From Mycobacteroides abscessus ATCC 19977 (GTDB lineage: Bacteria; Actinomycetota; Actinomycetes; Mycobacteriales; Mycobacteriaceae), in NCBI RefSeq assembly GCF_000069185.1, contig NC_010397.1:2170001-2234000 (forward strand): a stretch of DNA of 64,000 bases, in the 5' to 3' direction. Below are positions 18,458-28,525 of the stretch, one piece after another. How positions within the stretch are numbered: position 1 is the first letter of the stretch; each line of letters begins with the position of its first letter. Position numbers and translations under genes: made by a program. Below the pieces are notes generated by a model. That model ran no database searches, was not told the origin of the DNA, and worked only from the letters and a program-made list of their open reading frames with translations.

Positions 18458-18820
18458 ATGTTCGGCGACGAACAGGAAACATACATCGATCTCGCGACGC
18501 TGCGGCTTGCCGACGGCGCGTGCGAGGAGCTGGCCGTGCGCTGCGAACTGCTGCGGAGCGCGTTCGCCGCTGTCATTGCGCGCCTGGACACCTTCGCACC
18601 GGCCAACCACGCGATTTTCGGCGATTGCGAGGAGGGACGGGGCTGGTGGCGAGTCGTTCACGATGCGGTCCGAGCGCCGACGGGATCGCTGACCGCGATC
18701 CTCGAACAGCATCGCTCGGTGCTGACCGAGTTCGCCGAGACCTTCCGGCGCATCGGGGACGCCTATGCGCAGGTTGACGCGGGTTCTGCCGGCAACTCTC
18801 GCGACGAGGTGGCGCGGTGA
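18458..18820 (+). CDS. EspC-like (DUF2580-type) candidate type VII secretion protein
   Basis: 120 residues, mainly helical, with no signal peptide. The C-terminal tail has YAQVD (residues 103-107), fitting the YxxxD/E secretion signal of ESX substrates, after a helix-turn-helix with paired Trp at 63-64. Such small proteins are usually secreted as the partner of a larger neighbour, and the next gene fits (GTGA overlap at 18817). ATG 18458 is chosen because TAGGAG precedes it by seven bases; an in-frame ATG at 18386 lacks a ribosome site. Identity as EspC-like is inference from length, tail motif and pairing; direct sequence similarity is weak. Confidence 0.6.
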   Translation: MFGDEQETYIDLATLRLADGACEELAVRCELLRSAFAAVIARLDTFAPANHAIFGDCEEGRGWWRVVHDAVRAPTGSLTAILEQHRSVLTEFAETFRRIGDAYAQVDAGSAGNSRDEVAR

Positions 18821-20016
18821 CGCAGACCGTACGACCCGACGAATGGCACAGCGATAAGTGGAGCCATGAGTCGATCATGGACATGCAGGCGCGCATGGCG
18901 CCGGATGACATCCGGCGTATCGCCGACGAATGGAAAGTCACCCTGCGGGCGTTGGATGCACTGTTGGCAGGCTTTCTTGAGGATGTGACGGCGACGATCG
19001 GGGACGGTTGGAGCGGCCCCGGGGCACGGGCGGCGCTGAGCACCATGCGCGAATACGTTGAAAATTCGCGTACCGCTCTCGATACGGCGTTCACGCTATC
19101 TTCCGGCCTCGATGTGCTGGCCCAGGCGACGAGCGAGCTACAGCAGAAGATCGCACCCCCGCCTGTCCCGGTGCCGGCCTACAAGTTGGGTGAAATCCCG
19201 CGCTGGGGCACTCCGTTTGCCGAGCAGTTGGCCCTGTGGGAGCAGGCCGTGAACCAGGTAGAGACCGTGTACAGCGCTCCGGCGATACGGGCTGCTCATG
19301 CCGTCGCCGAGCTGATCGGCCCCCGGGAAAGCCTGCGTTTCGGCTCCGGGCCGGACGCGGACGTCGCGGTGGCGGGCCGGCGCATACCAGACGAACAGGC
19401 CGAGCGAGCCGAAGAATTTCTGGCGCGCTGGGGTCTCGGTGAGAGCGAGGGGAATCCGCCGCAGGGGACGTCCCCGAACAACGTCGGCACGCCACCCCAA
19501 ATACCGGTCATGGTTCCGGTGATGGCGGGTAATCCTTTCTCAGGTAAAGGCTTTGGGATCGGATCGGCGCCAGGATCCAGGGGCGACGAACTCGGCGAAG
19601 ACGATGTCTACGCGAGTCAGAACTGGATGCGTGATCCCCTTGGGCGCGAGAATCCCACCCGCAGTGCCGGAATCGAATCTGCGGTGCCCGGCCTGCGGGG
19701 AGCCTTGTCTCCCGACCGGATTCCGGGGTTCGGCACCGGAGCACATGTGGCAGGTCCCGGTGGTATCGGTGGTGCTGCGGCGAACCGGTCCTGGGGCGCG
19801 ATGATGCCGATGATGGGTACGTATCCAGCGCATGCAGGCCAGCGGCGGGGTGACGAGAACGAGCACTACAGTCCGCCATACCTGGTGAACGCGGACAATA
19901 CGCGCGAGCTGCTCGGGGACCTGCCCAAGGGGTGGGCCCCGGTCATCGGCCTGTGGGAGAGCGACAGCGACGAAGAATTCGGCCCAACGCCGCGGCGCGG
20001 GTTTCGTTCGCGCTGA
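18817..20016 (+). CDS. Putative ESX-associated protein, WXG/PPE-like
   Basis: 399 residues. The N-terminal 110 are helical with a WXG-like turn (DGWSGPGARAAL, Trp65), typical of WXG100/PPE-type helical hairpins. A Pro linker (APPPVPVPAYKLG), a second helical part, then a long Gly/Pro/Met-rich low-complexity region follow. The end PPYLVNADNTRELLGDLP is, as I recall, a motif seen in other actinobacterial T7SS-linked proteins. It is translated with the EspC-like gene. In M. tuberculosis this spot next to prcA holds PE22-PPE36, so the pair may be a positional counterpart. No ESX machinery genes lie in the window, so export would need a distant system. Confidence 0.6.
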   Translation: MTQTVRPDEWHSDKWSHESIMDMQARMAPDDIRRIADEWKVTLRALDALLAGFLEDVTATIGDGWSGPGARAALSTMREYVENSRTALDTAFTLSSGLDVLAQATSELQQKIAPPPVPVPAYKLGEIPRWGTPFAEQLALWEQAVNQVETVYSAPAIRAAHAVAELIGPRESLRFGSGPDADVAVAGRRIPDEQAERAEEFLARWGLGESEGNPPQGTSPNNVGTPPQIPVMVPVMAGNPFSGKGFGIGSAPGSRGDELGEDDVYASQNWMRDPLGRENPTRSAGIESAVPGLRGALSPDRIPGFGTGAHVAGPGGIGGAAANRSWGAMMPMMGTYPAHAGQRRGDENEHYSPPYLVNADNTRELLGDLPKGWAPVIGLWESDSDEEFGPTPRRGFRSR

Positions 20017-20044
20017 GTCGGACCCTTGAGGGTGCGGGTTTGCG

Positions 20045-20060
20045 CCGGTATCAATACCGG
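20045..20060. terminator. Short perfect hairpin after the ESX-like pair
   Basis: CCGGTAT-CA-ATACCGG, 7-bp arms with a 2-bp centre, plus a weaker ACCCTTGAGGGT repeat about 10 bp upstream. It lies in the 125-bp gap before the ABC transporter. It may be a terminator or, given its palindromic form, an operator for the transporter genes. Confidence 0.35.
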
Positions 20061-20141
20061 GTGCCTTCGACGCTATCTGCTGATTGCTGCTGTTGTCTGA
20101 CGCCGTTCCCTAGCGCCTAGTCACAGAAAGTCCTTCGCATA

Positions 20142-20999
20142 GTGTCTGTATTTGTCGACATCGTCCCCGAGGAATCGCGTGGGACGCGCGCCGTCCCACG
20201 CCCTTCGCAATGGCGCGTTCGGCTCACCCGCGCCGCTCTTCCGCTGCTCTCGGTGGTCGTGTTCATCGGAGTCTGGCAGCTGGCGGCGGCCAGCGGAATC
20301 TGGAACCAGACCTTTGTGCCGTACCCCAGCAGTGTCTGGCACGCATTCGTCGAAGTGTCCACCGACCACGACGGCGTGCACGGATACGGCGGCTATCTGT
20401 TGATCGAGCACTTGTATATGACGTTGCGGCGCTTGCTGTTCGGTGTCCTCATCGGTATCACCGCCGGGGTGCTGCTCGGCCTGCTGATGGGGTCGGTCGG
20501 GTGGGTGCGCAGTGTCCTGGAACCCTGGCTCACCTTTCTGCGCACCTTGCCACCGCTGGCTTACTTCTTTCTGCTGGTGATCTGGCTCGGTATCGACGAG
20601 GCCCCCAAGATCACGCTGCTCGCACTGGCGGCCCTGCCGCCCGCAGCCGTCGCCACCACGGCCGCCGTGGTGGCGGCCCCGGTGGGATTGGTGGAGGCCG
20701 CCCGTGCGCTGGGTGCGTCGCGCTGGCAGGTCACCCGCGACGTGGTGATTCCCGCAGCGCTGCCGGAGACATTCACCGGTGTGCGGCTCGCGGTGGGCAT
20801 GGCCTACTCGTCGGTGGTCGCCGCGGAACTCTTCAACGGCATACCTGGTGTCGGCGGCCTGGTGAAGGACGCCAGCAACTACAACAACACCCCAGTGGTG
20901 CTGGTCGGAATCTTCTCGATCGGCATCTCGGGACTGGTGATCGATGCCGCACTGCGCGCGGTTGAACGCCGGGCGGTGCCGTGGCGGGGAAAGATATGA
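20142..20999 (+). CDS. ABC transporter permease, nitrate/sulfonate/taurine (SsuC/TauC) type
   Basis: 285 residues with about six membrane helices (first near residues 31-50). The EAA loop typical of BPD permeases is seen as EAARALGASRWQVTRDVVIP, where the ATPase docks. TLPPLAYFFLLVIWLGI and VVAAELFNGIPGVG also match SsuC/TauC. GTG 20142 is the chosen start. It overlaps the binding-protein gene (ATGA). With the two following genes it makes a complete importer; substrate (aliphatic sulfonate, taurine or nitrate) cannot be told, and no desulfonating enzyme lies next to it. Confidence 0.87.
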   Translation: MSVFVDIVPEESRGTRAVPRPSQWRVRLTRAALPLLSVVVFIGVWQLAAASGIWNQTFVPYPSSVWHAFVEVSTDHDGVHGYGGYLLIEHLYMTLRRLLFGVLIGITAGVLLGLLMGSVGWVRSVLEPWLTFLRTLPPLAYFFLLVIWLGIDEAPKITLLALAALPPAAVATTAAVVAAPVGLVEAARALGASRWQVTRDVVIPAALPETFTGVRLAVGMAYSSVVAAELFNGIPGVGGLVKDASNYNNTPVVLVGIFSIGISGLVIDAALRAVERRAVPWRGKI

Positions 21000-22024
21000 G
21001 ACTGAACTATCTCGCCGCCGCACTCGCTGTGGCGATGACGATGCTGTCGGGGTGCGCCATCGACCATTCGGGCCTGCAGAACGGTAAGCCGACCATTCGG
21101 ATCGGATACCAGAACTTCCCCAGCGGTGATCTTGTGGTCAAGCAAAACCGTTGGCTGGAAACGGCATTGCCCGATTACAATATCAAGTGGACGCGATTCG
21201 ACTCGGGCGCCGACATCAACACGGCCTTCATCGCCCGGGAACTGGATTTCGGGGCGCTGGGCTCGAGTCCCTTCGCGCGGGGGCTCTCGGCACCCCTGAA
21301 CATCCCGTACCGAGTCGCCTTCGTGCTTGATGTGGCCGGTGACAACGAGGCGTTGGTGGCCAGCAATCGCAGCGGCGTCAGCACGATCGCGGGCCTCAAG
21401 GGCAAACGCGTGGGGACCCCGTTCGCCTCCACGGCACATTACAGCCTGCTGTCCGCGCTGGCCCAGAACGGCTTGTCGGCCAGTGATGTTCGGCTTGTGG
21501 ATCTGCAACCGCAGGCCGCACTGGCTGCCTTCGATCGTGGCGACGTCGATGCCGTCTATACCTGGCTGCCGACGGTCGACCAGGTGCGTAAGAACGGCAG
21601 AGATCTGATCACCAGCCGCCAGCTGGCGGCCGACGGCAGACCCACCCTGGATCTTGCCGTAGTGGCCAACGCGTTCGCCGACGCGCATCCCGAGATCGTC
21701 GACGCGTGGCGCCGGCAGCAGGCGCGGGCTCTCAGGCTCATTCACGATGATCCGAGCGCGGCGGCCAAGGCGATCGCCGCCGAGAACGGTCTTACTCCGC
21801 AGGAGGTCGCCGATCAACTCAAGCAGGGGATCTATTTGACTCCGGCTGAGGTCGGCTCGGCGAAATGGCTTGGTGAGCAGGGCAAGCCGGGACATATCGC
21901 AGTGGATCTGCAAAGTGCCTCCCAGTTTCTCGCCGACCAGAAACAGATACCGGCCGCAGCGCCACTTGCCACGTTCGAGAATGCCGTCTATACGAAGGGC
22001 CTGCCCGATGCCATTGGTCGATGA
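20996..22024 (+). CDS. Substrate-binding lipoprotein, SsuA/TauA-like
   Basis: 342 residues. The signal peptide MRLNYLAAALAVAMTMLSGC ends in a lipobox (LSGC), so it would be anchored outside the membrane and pass ligand to the permease. Typical blocks are IRIGYQNFPSGDLVVKQ, FGALGSSPFARG and LKGKRVGTPFASTAHYSLL. ATG 20996 overlaps the permease stop. Its 3' end overlaps the ATPase start by 17 bp. Ligand unknown within the sulfonate/nitrate/taurine group. Confidence 0.87.
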   Translation: MRLNYLAAALAVAMTMLSGCAIDHSGLQNGKPTIRIGYQNFPSGDLVVKQNRWLETALPDYNIKWTRFDSGADINTAFIARELDFGALGSSPFARGLSAPLNIPYRVAFVLDVAGDNEALVASNRSGVSTIAGLKGKRVGTPFASTAHYSLLSALAQNGLSASDVRLVDLQPQAALAAFDRGDVDAVYTWLPTVDQVRKNGRDLITSRQLAADGRPTLDLAVVANAFADAHPEIVDAWRRQQARALRLIHDDPSAAAKAIAAENGLTPQEVADQLKQGIYLTPAEVGSAKWLGEQGKPGHIAVDLQSASQFLADQKQIPAAAPLATFENAVYTKGLPDAIGR

Positions 22025-22817
22025 AGCGGAAACCGCTGTCCAAGAACGTGATACCGGGTCCATCCGGATCAGTGGGGTCACCCACAGTTATGGCAGTGGT
22101 GCGGGTAAGACCACGGCGCTGGGTCCGGTGGATCTGACTGTCGAGCCGGGCACATTCCTGGTCTTGGTGGGGGCCTCCGGCTGCGGCAAAAGCACGCTGT
22201 TGCGCCTGCTGGCCGGGTTTGAATCACCGAGCGAAGGGGCGGTACGGGTGGCAGGTGGCGTGCCCACGCCGGGCATCACCTCCGGCGTCGTGTTCCAACA
22301 GCCGCGGCTGTTTCCCTGGCGCACTGTGGGAGGAAATATCGAGCTGGCCTTGAAGTACGCGAAGGTTCCGCGCGAGCGATGGGCGCAGCGCCGAGACCAG
22401 TTGCTGGCCCGAGTTGGCCTGGAAGGCACTGCCGGGCGACGCATCTGGGAGATCAGTGGTGGTCAGCAGCAGCGGGTGGCCATCGCTCGGGCGCTCGCTG
22501 CCGAGACGCCGCTGTTCCTACTGGACGAGCCGTTCGCGGCGCTCGACGCGCTTACCCGCGAGCGTCTGCAGGAGGACGTTCGTCAGGTCAGCGCCGAGTC
22601 GGGTCGCACTACGGTGTTCGTCACGCACAGCGCAGACGAGGCTGCCTTCCTTGGCTCGCGCATTGTGGTGCTGACCCGTCGGCCGGGTCAGGTGGCATTG
22701 GATATCCCGGTGGATCTGCCCAGGACCGGTATCGATCCCGATGATCTACGCCGCTCGCCGGAGTATGCCCAATTGCGCACCGAGGTCGGCCGGGCCGTGA
22801 AGGCCGCGGCCGCCTAG
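22008..22817 (+). CDS. ABC transporter ATPase, SsuB/TauB-like
   Basis: 269 residues. Walker A GASGCGKST, signature SGGQQQRV, Walker B LFLLDEPFAALD and switch His in VFVTHSADEAAFLGSRI are all intact. The start at ATG 22008 lies within the binding-protein gene and gives a normal-length protein, whereas the open frame reaches back to 21870. It energises the permease and completes a three-gene importer in the order permease, binding protein, ATPase. Last gene of the unit; the next gene starts 9 bp later and may be cotranscribed. Confidence 0.9.
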   Translation: MPLVDEAETAVQERDTGSIRISGVTHSYGSGAGKTTALGPVDLTVEPGTFLVLVGASGCGKSTLLRLLAGFESPSEGAVRVAGGVPTPGITSGVVFQQPRLFPWRTVGGNIELALKYAKVPRERWAQRRDQLLARVGLEGTAGRRIWEISGGQQQRVAIARALAAETPLFLLDEPFAALDALTRERLQEDVRQVSAESGRTTVFVTHSADEAAFLGSRIVVLTRRPGQVALDIPVDLPRTGIDPDDLRRSPEYAQLRTEVGRAVKAAAA

Positions 22818-22826
22818 AGTTTCTCC

Positions 22827-23975
22827 ATGGGTAGCGATTCCACACTCGCAGAACGTCTTGACGAGGTCTTTGGCGCCGCACTGCGGGAACGCCGGGTCGT
22901 GGGCGCTGTGGCCGTCGTCGCACGTGATGGCCAGGTCCAATACCGTCGCGCCCATGGCCTCGCGGACCGCGAAGGATCCCTGCCGATGCGCGAGGACACG
23001 CTGTTCCGGCTTGCCTCGGTGACCAAGCCGATCGTGACTGTGGCGGTGCTGCGGCTTGTCGGCGATGAGCTCATCCGGCTCGATGATCCCGTGACGCGCT
23101 GGCTTCCCGACTTCACGCCGAGGCTTCCCGACGGCAGCACCCCGGCGCTAACCATTCATCACTTACTTACTCACACAGCGGGTTTGAGCTATGGGTTGCT
23201 GGAGGAACCCGACTCGCCATTCCATGCTCTGGGCATATCGGACGGCATCGATGTGGTCGACTTCGATCTGCGGGAGAATCTGAGGCGCCTCGCCTTGGCG
23301 CCCCTACAATTCGCGCCGGGCAGTGCCTGGCGGTATTCGTTGGCACTCGACGTGCTGGGCGCGGTGGTGGAGAACGCTACCGGTCTGCCGCTGGATCTGG
23401 CGGTGGAGAAACTGGTCACCTCCCCACTGGGCATGCACGAGTCGGGGTTTGTGGCCCGTGACCTGACCCGCTTTGCGGTGCCCTATGCCAATGGCGAACC
23501 CGAACCGTTTCGGATCGCCGACAACGTCAATGTGCCGCTACCGCAAGGGATCGGTGTCGCAGTGCGTTTCGGCCCGGCGCGGGTGACGCGCGGCGACGCA
23601 TATCCCTCCGGCGGTGCCGGGATGTACGGCACCGCCGATGATGTCCTGCTCCTGTTGGAAGCGATCCGTGCCGGCGACGGCTTCCTGGCGGAGGAGCTAC
23701 GCACGTCCATGCGGACCGACCACGTGGGCCCGCAGGCCCAAACCAGAGGGCCAGGATGGGGATTCGGCTACGGCGGTGCGGTATTGGCGGACCCGGCAGC
23801 TGCCGACAGTCCCCAGAGTGCGGGAACAATCGGCTGGGGCGGAGTCTATGGGCACAGCTGGTTTGTGGATGCCGCGCGCGGATTGTCGGTGCTGCTACTG
23901 ACGAACACCGCCTACGAGGGTATGACGGGTCCATTGACCGTCGAGATGCGGGACGCGGTGTACGCGGCGGACTAG
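22827..23975 (+). CDS. Serine beta-lactamase-family hydrolase (class C/EstB type)
   Basis: 382 residues. The nucleophile motif SVTK (RLASVTKPIVTVAVLRL), the Tyr motif WRYSLALDVLG and a C-terminal GVYGHSWF stretch place it in the class C beta-lactamase/penicillin-binding/esterase superfamily. The Tyr motif is YSL, not the YxN of true AmpC, so an esterase or peptidase role is more likely than resistance. No signal peptide is visible, suggesting a cytosolic enzyme. It is not the BlaC class A enzyme. It starts 9 bp after the ABC ATPase, and its stop overlaps a decayed ankyrin gene on the other strand. Confidence 0.85.
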   Translation: MGSDSTLAERLDEVFGAALRERRVVGAVAVVARDGQVQYRRAHGLADREGSLPMREDTLFRLASVTKPIVTVAVLRLVGDELIRLDDPVTRWLPDFTPRLPDGSTPALTIHHLLTHTAGLSYGLLEEPDSPFHALGISDGIDVVDFDLRENLRRLALAPLQFAPGSAWRYSLALDVLGAVVENATGLPLDLAVEKLVTSPLGMHESGFVARDLTRFAVPYANGEPEPFRIADNVNVPLPQGIGVAVRFGPARVTRGDAYPSGGAGMYGTADDVLLLLEAIRAGDGFLAEELRTSMRTDHVGPQAQTRGPGWGFGYGGAVLADPAAADSPQSAGTIGWGGVYGHSWFVDAARGLSVLLLTNTAYEGMTGPLTVEMRDAVYAAD

Positions 23976-24133
23976 TTCTCCGCACGGTTACGCAGCAGCT
24001 CCGCCGCAGTCAGCTGATAGGCATGTTCGGCCCATTCCAATGGTGTTGTCCCATACCGTAAGTCGGTGATCGTGGGATCGGCACACAGCCTCTTCGGGCG
24101 GACACCGGGCGCTCCTGCACGCCCGGCGTCCAC
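23972..24133 (-). pseudogene. Remnant of an ankyrin-repeat protein (C-terminus only)
   Basis: The minus strand reads 53 codons from GTG 24133 to TAG at 23972. The last 30 or so residues (RYGTTPLEWAEHAYQLTAAE, then a basic helix) look like a terminal ankyrin repeat; the TPLEWA core is diagnostic. Upstream the frame soon meets a stop and no other repeats follow, so this is most likely the end of a gene whose remainder was deleted. It explains the otherwise empty gap between the hydrolase and the amidase. Confidence 0.5.
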
Positions 24134-24142
24134 ATTACCGCG

Positions 24143-25618
24143 CTATAGGGTTGGGCGCCGGTGTGCCCACGGTTCGGTTGCCTCGAGCTGGGCAGCCAGC
24201 CGAATCAGGAGTGATTCGCCGCCGAGCGGTGCGACAAACTGCACACCGAGGGGCAGCCCCTTCGGTGTCTGATAGAGCGGCAATGAGATCGCTGGGCGCC
24301 CTGTCAGATTCGCCAACTGGGTGTAGGGGACCCAGCCGAGGTTGTCGTTGATCATGCTGTCGACAATGTTCGCGTATTTGAGGACGCGGGCGGTCTTGGT
24401 GCGCAGCAACAGATCAGACACGGCGGCGAGTGGCGCGGGGAGATTGAACTCGCCGATCCGCGGCGGCGCCTTCGCGAGTGTCGGCGTGAGCAGCAGATCG
24501 TAGTCGCCGAAGAAGGTCGCCAGCTCCCGTACGTAGTCGTGTCGGCGTTCCACGGCCGCAACATATTCGGGTCCGCTGGTGGTGCGTCCTAATGCCGCGA
24601 TGAGGAGCGTGTCGCGCTCAAACCCCTCGTCTCCCGCTCCGGTCAGCCGCTTGGTGTAGTCCACCTCGTAGGCGGCATGCACGAACCACGTCAACAAGAA
24701 GTCGCGGGCGAGCTGACCATCGTCATAGGGTGCGCTCACCTCCTCTACCTCGTGCCCCAGATGGGTCAGCAGACGGATGGCGGTCTCGACCGCGGCCACC
24801 GCGGCGGGATCGGGGTTCGGAGTGATCACGGTTGGCACGCGCACCCCGATACGGAGCCTGCCAGGATCACGTCCTACTTGCGATGCGTACGAATCCTGGG
24901 GCATCGCAGACAAATACGGCGAGGTGGGCTCGGGCCCGGCGATGATATCGAGCATGGACGCGGTATCGCGGACGGTTCGGGAGACGGTGCCGTTGACCGC
25001 CGCGCCATGCATCGGCTCGCCGGCTGTGGGACCCATCGGGGTGATACCGCGGCCGGGCTTGAGCCCAACCAGGCCGCAACATCCGGCGGGGATCCGGATC
25101 GATCCGCCGCCATCGCTGGCTCCCGCCACCGGCACGATTCCGGCGGCGACCGCGGCGGCCGAGCCGCCCGAGGAGCCGCCGGGTGTGCGCCCTAGGTCCC
25201 ACGGGTTACGGCTCGCCCCAAACAATTCCGGCTCGGTGATGCCCTTGGACCCGAACTCCGGGGTGTTGGTCTTGCCGAAGATGACCAGGCCGGCATCGAG
25301 CCAGCGTCGCACGATGGTGGAGTGCTCCGGCGCGGGGAGTGTGGACAACGCCCGGCATCCTCCCGATGTGGGATGGCCCTTGTAGTCCTGGCCGAGGTCC
25401 TTGATGAGAAACGGCACCCCGGCGAACGGCCCGGTCAGGTCGCCCTGCACTTGCTGGTCGGCTTCGGGGAGAGTTCGGACTATCGCACCGATCTTGTTGT
25501 TGACGTCGGCAGCGCGAGCGCGGGCCGCGGCCAGCAGCTCGGCTGGGGTGACCTGTTTGGTGGCGACCAGCTCGGCCAGGCCGGTGGCGTCATGTTGGGA
25601 GTAGTCGGAGAAATCCAC
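24143..25618 (-). CDS. Amidase, amidase-signature family
   Basis: 491 residues. The Ser-cisSer-Lys triad is visible: Lys in [10 protein letters not shown], cis-Ser in the Gly-rich [17 protein letters not shown], and nucleophile Ser in [19 protein letters not shown]. The family hydrolyses aliphatic or aromatic amides, or acts as GatA. With no GatB/C nearby it is likely catabolic. It lies 27 bp downstream of the GT4 gene on the same strand, so the two may form an operon, though no functional link is evident. Confidence 0.9.
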   Translation of the reverse strand: MDFSDYSQHDATGLAELVATKQVTPAELLAAARARAADVNNKIGAIVRTLPEADQQVQGDLTGPFAGVPFLIKDLGQDYKGHPTSGGCRALSTLPAPEHSTIVRRWLDAGLVIFGKTNTPEFGSKGITEPELFGASRNPWDLGRTPGGSSGGSAAAVAAGIVPVAGASDGGGSIRIPAGCCGLVGLKPGRGITPMGPTAGEPMHGAAVNGTVSRTVRDTASMLDIIAGPEPTSPYLSAMPQDSYASQVGRDPGRLRIGVRVPTVITPNPDPAAVAAVETAIRLLTHLGHEVEEVSAPYDDGQLARDFLLTWFVHAAYEVDYTKRLTGAGDEGFERDTLLIAALGRTTSGPEYVAAVERRHDYVRELATFFGDYDLLLTPTLAKAPPRIGEFNLPAPLAAVSDLLLRTKTARVLKYANIVDSMINDNLGWVPYTQLANLTGRPAISLPLYQTPKGLPLGVQFVAPLGGESLLIRLAAQLEATEPWAHRRPTL

Positions 25619-25645
25619 CCGATCAGCCTATGCGGCCTCACCGGG

Positions 25646-26890
25646 TCAAGCGTTGGCCTTCTTCAACACGTCGTTGTAGATCGCGACGATCTTCTCGGTC
25701 TGGAGCGACTGCCGCGGCTCGTCGTGGTGTGCGGCGACAACCTCGGTCATCTGCCGCAGCTTGCCACGGTCATCGGCCAGTGCGCGGATGGCCTTCGCGA
25801 TGGCCTCGACGGATTCGTTCTCGGTCACCAGGCCGCCGCCCTGGGGCACCGACTCGCCAAGGATCTCGTCGCAGAAGATCACCGGGGTCGACATCGAGAT
25901 CGCCTCCAGCAGAACCAGTCCCTGGGTGTCGAAGCCGTACGAGGTAAACAGCAGGGCGCTGCTGGCGCCCATCGCCGCCAGGCAGCTGTCCTGACTGACG
26001 CGGCCGCGCAGCCGGATGCGGTTGGAGGCGCCGTGTGAGTCGACGTACTTCTTGATCGCCCCTTCCAGATGCCCGTCGCCGTAGATGTCCATGACGCAGT
26101 TGTGGACCTGCGTGGCCGCTTTCACCGCCTCCAGCACGCGTTTTTCGGGAGACAGCCGCCCGCACCAGATCAGTCGCAGGGGCTCGTCATCGGAGGGCTT
26201 GTCGTCCGCGGCCTCACGGGCGATGTCCACCAGCTCGTCGTCGACGCCGTTGGAGACCACCGACACGGGGCGCCGCAGGCCGCGGTCGGTGAGTGCCTGC
26301 GCGAAATGGGTCGTCGGGGTGATCTCGTGATCCACCGCCTGCGCTTGCGCCATCATCAGCTGCCATGCCCGGCGTGATGCGGCGGATTCCGGCACCGTCG
26401 TCAGGTGGAAGTCCTTGGGCAGGTGGCGTTCCTGCATCTGGCTGAAAATCCAGGCCAGCAGCAGGGGATTGGGGCTGGCCTTCTCGAAGTACACGTCGTA
26501 GCGGGTGTGCTTGGTCTGCACCACGGGGATGCCATTGCGGCGTGCGGCCTCCACACCGGCGATGCAGACGCCCAGGTCACCCTGGCTGTGGATGATGTCG
26601 ATGGGGCCGCGGGCGCGCAGCTCCCGGTCGATCAGCTCCTTGTTGGCCGCGCCCGGCCATACGAAGGTGAAGTCGTCGTGCTTGCCCAGCTTGCGCATGG
26701 CCTCGGCGACGAACGGCACCGGCTTGACCTCGACCACGTTCGGATCCGGATCGACGGTGTGCGCCAGCGGTGCGGTGAACACCGTCACCTTGTGTCCCAG
26801 CCGTTCCAGGCCGTGACGTTGCCGGGCCACCGAGATCTGTGCCCCGCCCAGGCTCTCGGGGTGAAGATCGGTGAACAGCGCTATATGCAT
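25646..26890 (-). CDS. GT4-family glycosyltransferase
   Basis: 414 residues, GT-B fold. N-terminal acceptor domain: [36 protein letters not shown]-terminal sugar-nucleotide domain: [19 protein letters not shown], later the E-x7-E region [19 protein letters not shown]. No membrane helix, so it acts at the inner face of the membrane, probably on a lipid-linked or small acceptor. ATG 26890 is chosen because it starts exactly at the GT-B first strand; the frame extends to 27106 over the pafA start. Which glycoconjugate it serves (mannosides, lipoglycans or others) is not evident. Confidence 0.85.
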   Translation of the reverse strand: MHIALFTDLHPESLGGAQISVARQRHGLERLGHKVTVFTAPLAHTVDPDPNVVEVKPVPFVAEAMRKLGKHDDFTFVWPGAANKELIDRELRARGPIDIIHSQGDLGVCIAGVEAARRNGIPVVQTKHTRYDVYFEKASPNPLLLAWIFSQMQERHLPKDFHLTTVPESAASRRAWQLMMAQAQAVDHEITPTTHFAQALTDRGLRRPVSVVSNGVDDELVDIAREAADDKPSDDEPLRLIWCGRLSPEKRVLEAVKAATQVHNCVMDIYGDGHLEGAIKKYVDSHGASNRIRLRGRVSQDSCLAAMGASSALLFTSYGFDTQGLVLLEAISMSTPVIFCDEILGESVPQGGGLVTENESVEAIAKAIRALADDRGKLRQMTEVVAAHHDEPRQSLQTEKIVAIYNDVLKKANA

Positions 26891-27056
26891 CGTCGAAACC
26901 TGTCGTTGTGTGCCAATACGGCATGCGGAAACCGGGGCCCAACCCGTCCCGAACCGTATCGGATCGCCGGTGATGCTGCTGAGATACCCAGACAGAAGCG
27001 CCCGAGAAACGCCAGCCTCCCCGCTGTCGGTGGCCTCAACCAGTAGGCTCGATGGC

Positions 27057-28415
27057 GTGCAACGTCGAATTATGGGGATCGAGACCGAGTTCGGCGTTAC
27101 GTGCACTTTTCACGGCCACCGGCGGCTGAGCCCCGACGAGGTCGCTCGGTACCTGTTCCGCCGCGTGGTGTCCTGGGGTCGCAGCTCCAACGTCTTTCTG
27201 CGCAACGGCGCCCGGCTCTACCTCGACGTGGGCAGCCACCCGGAATACGCCACCGCCGAATGCGACAGTCTGGTGCAACTGGTCACCCATGACCGTGCCG
27301 GCGAGCGTGTTCTGGAAGATCTGCTCGTCGATGCCGAGCAGCGTCTCTCCGACGAGGGCATTGGTGGCGACATCTATCTGTTCAAGAACAACACCGACTC
27401 CGCAGGCAACTCGTACGGCTGCCACGAGAATTACCTCATCGTGCGGGCGGGCGAGTTCTCCAGGATCTCGGACGTACTGCTGCCATTCCTGGTCACCCGC
27501 CAGCTGATCTGCGGCGCGGGCAAGGTGCTGCAAACGCCCAAGGCGGCGACGTACTGCTTATCGCAACGTGCCGAACATATTTGGGAAGGTGTGTCGTCGG
27601 CCACCACCCGTAGCCGTCCCATCATCAACACCCGCGACGAACCGCACGCCGATGCCGAGAAGTACCGGCGCCTGCACGTCATCGTCGGCGACTCCAACAT
27701 GGCGGAGACCACCACCATGCTCAAGGTGGGCACGGCGGCGCTGGTGCTGGAGATGATCGAGTCCGGCGTCGCGTTCCGTGACTTCTCGCTGGACAACCCG
27801 ATCAGGGCCATCCGCGAGGTCAGCCACGATCTCACGGGCCGCCGGCCGGTCAGGCTGGCCGGGGGCCGTCAGGCCAGTGCCCTGGACATCCAGCGCGAGT
27901 ACCACGCGCGTGCCGTCGAGCATCTGAACACCCGCGAACCCAACGAGCAGGTCGAGCAGGTCGTCGAGCTCTGGGGCCGCACCCTTGATGCCGTTGAAAG
28001 CCAAGATTTCTCGAAGGTCGATACCGAGATCGACTGGGTGATCAAGCGCAAGCTTTTCCAGCGCTACCAGGACCGCTACAACATGGAACTGTCCGATCCG
28101 AAGATCGCCCAGCTGGACCTGGCCTATCACGACATCAAGCGGGGCCGCGGCGTCTTCGATCTGCTGCAGCGCAAAGGCCTGGCCGCCCGCGTCACCACCG
28201 ACGAGGAGATCAAGGCCGCCGTCGACCAACCGCCGCAGACCACTCGCGCCAAGCTGCGTGGTGACTTCATCACCGCCGCTCAAGAGGCCGGCCGCGACTT
28301 CACGGTCGACTGGGTACACCTCAAGCTCAATGACCAGGCGCAGCGCACAGTGCTGTGCAAGGACCCATTCCGGTCGGTCGACGAGCGGGTGGAACGCCTC
28401 ATCGCCAGCATGTAG
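27057..28415 (+). CDS. pafA: PafA, Pup-protein ligase
   Basis: 452 residues, same length as Rv2097c and almost identical. Glutamine-synthetase-like fold; phosphorylates the Pup C-terminal Glu and forms an isopeptide bond with substrate Lys. [16 protein letters not shown] supplies the nucleotide/metal Glu ligands, and [17 protein letters not shown] parallels Dop. GTG 27057 is fixed by homology. The gene stands 8.7 kb from prcA; the first gene after it is an endonuclease-like gene, then pafB and pafC. Confidence 0.97.
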   Translation: MQRRIMGIETEFGVTCTFHGHRRLSPDEVARYLFRRVVSWGRSSNVFLRNGARLYLDVGSHPEYATAECDSLVQLVTHDRAGERVLEDLLVDAEQRLSDEGIGGDIYLFKNNTDSAGNSYGCHENYLIVRAGEFSRISDVLLPFLVTRQLICGAGKVLQTPKAATYCLSQRAEHIWEGVSSATTRSRPIINTRDEPHADAEKYRRLHVIVGDSNMAETTTMLKVGTAALVLEMIESGVAFRDFSLDNPIRAIREVSHDLTGRRPVRLAGGRQASALDIQREYHARAVEHLNTREPNEQVEQVVELWGRTLDAVESQDFSKVDTEIDWVIKRKLFQRYQDRYNMELSDPKIAQLDLAYHDIKRGRGVFDLLQRKGLAARVTTDEEIKAAVDQPPQTTRAKLRGDFITAAQEAGRDFTVDWVHLKLNDQAQRTVLCKDPFRSVDERVERLIASM

Positions 28416-28525
28416 TCCCCGCGGCCATCGCTCGCCCAGACCTGCCTTTTGCAGGCATCTACCCGTACTTTCGCTGCGAAACGTCGATCTCGAGGAATGT
28501 CGGTCGTGTAGGGCAGCATGCGTGC

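Noticed and set aside
20121..22081. Minus-strand frames over the ABC transporter
   Set aside because: Antisense to well-supported permease and binding-protein genes; low-complexity His/Gln/Arg composition.
22827..23975. Mycobacterial class A beta-lactamase (BlaC type)
   Set aside because: SVTK with YSL and no export signal fits the class C/EstB-like family, not class A.
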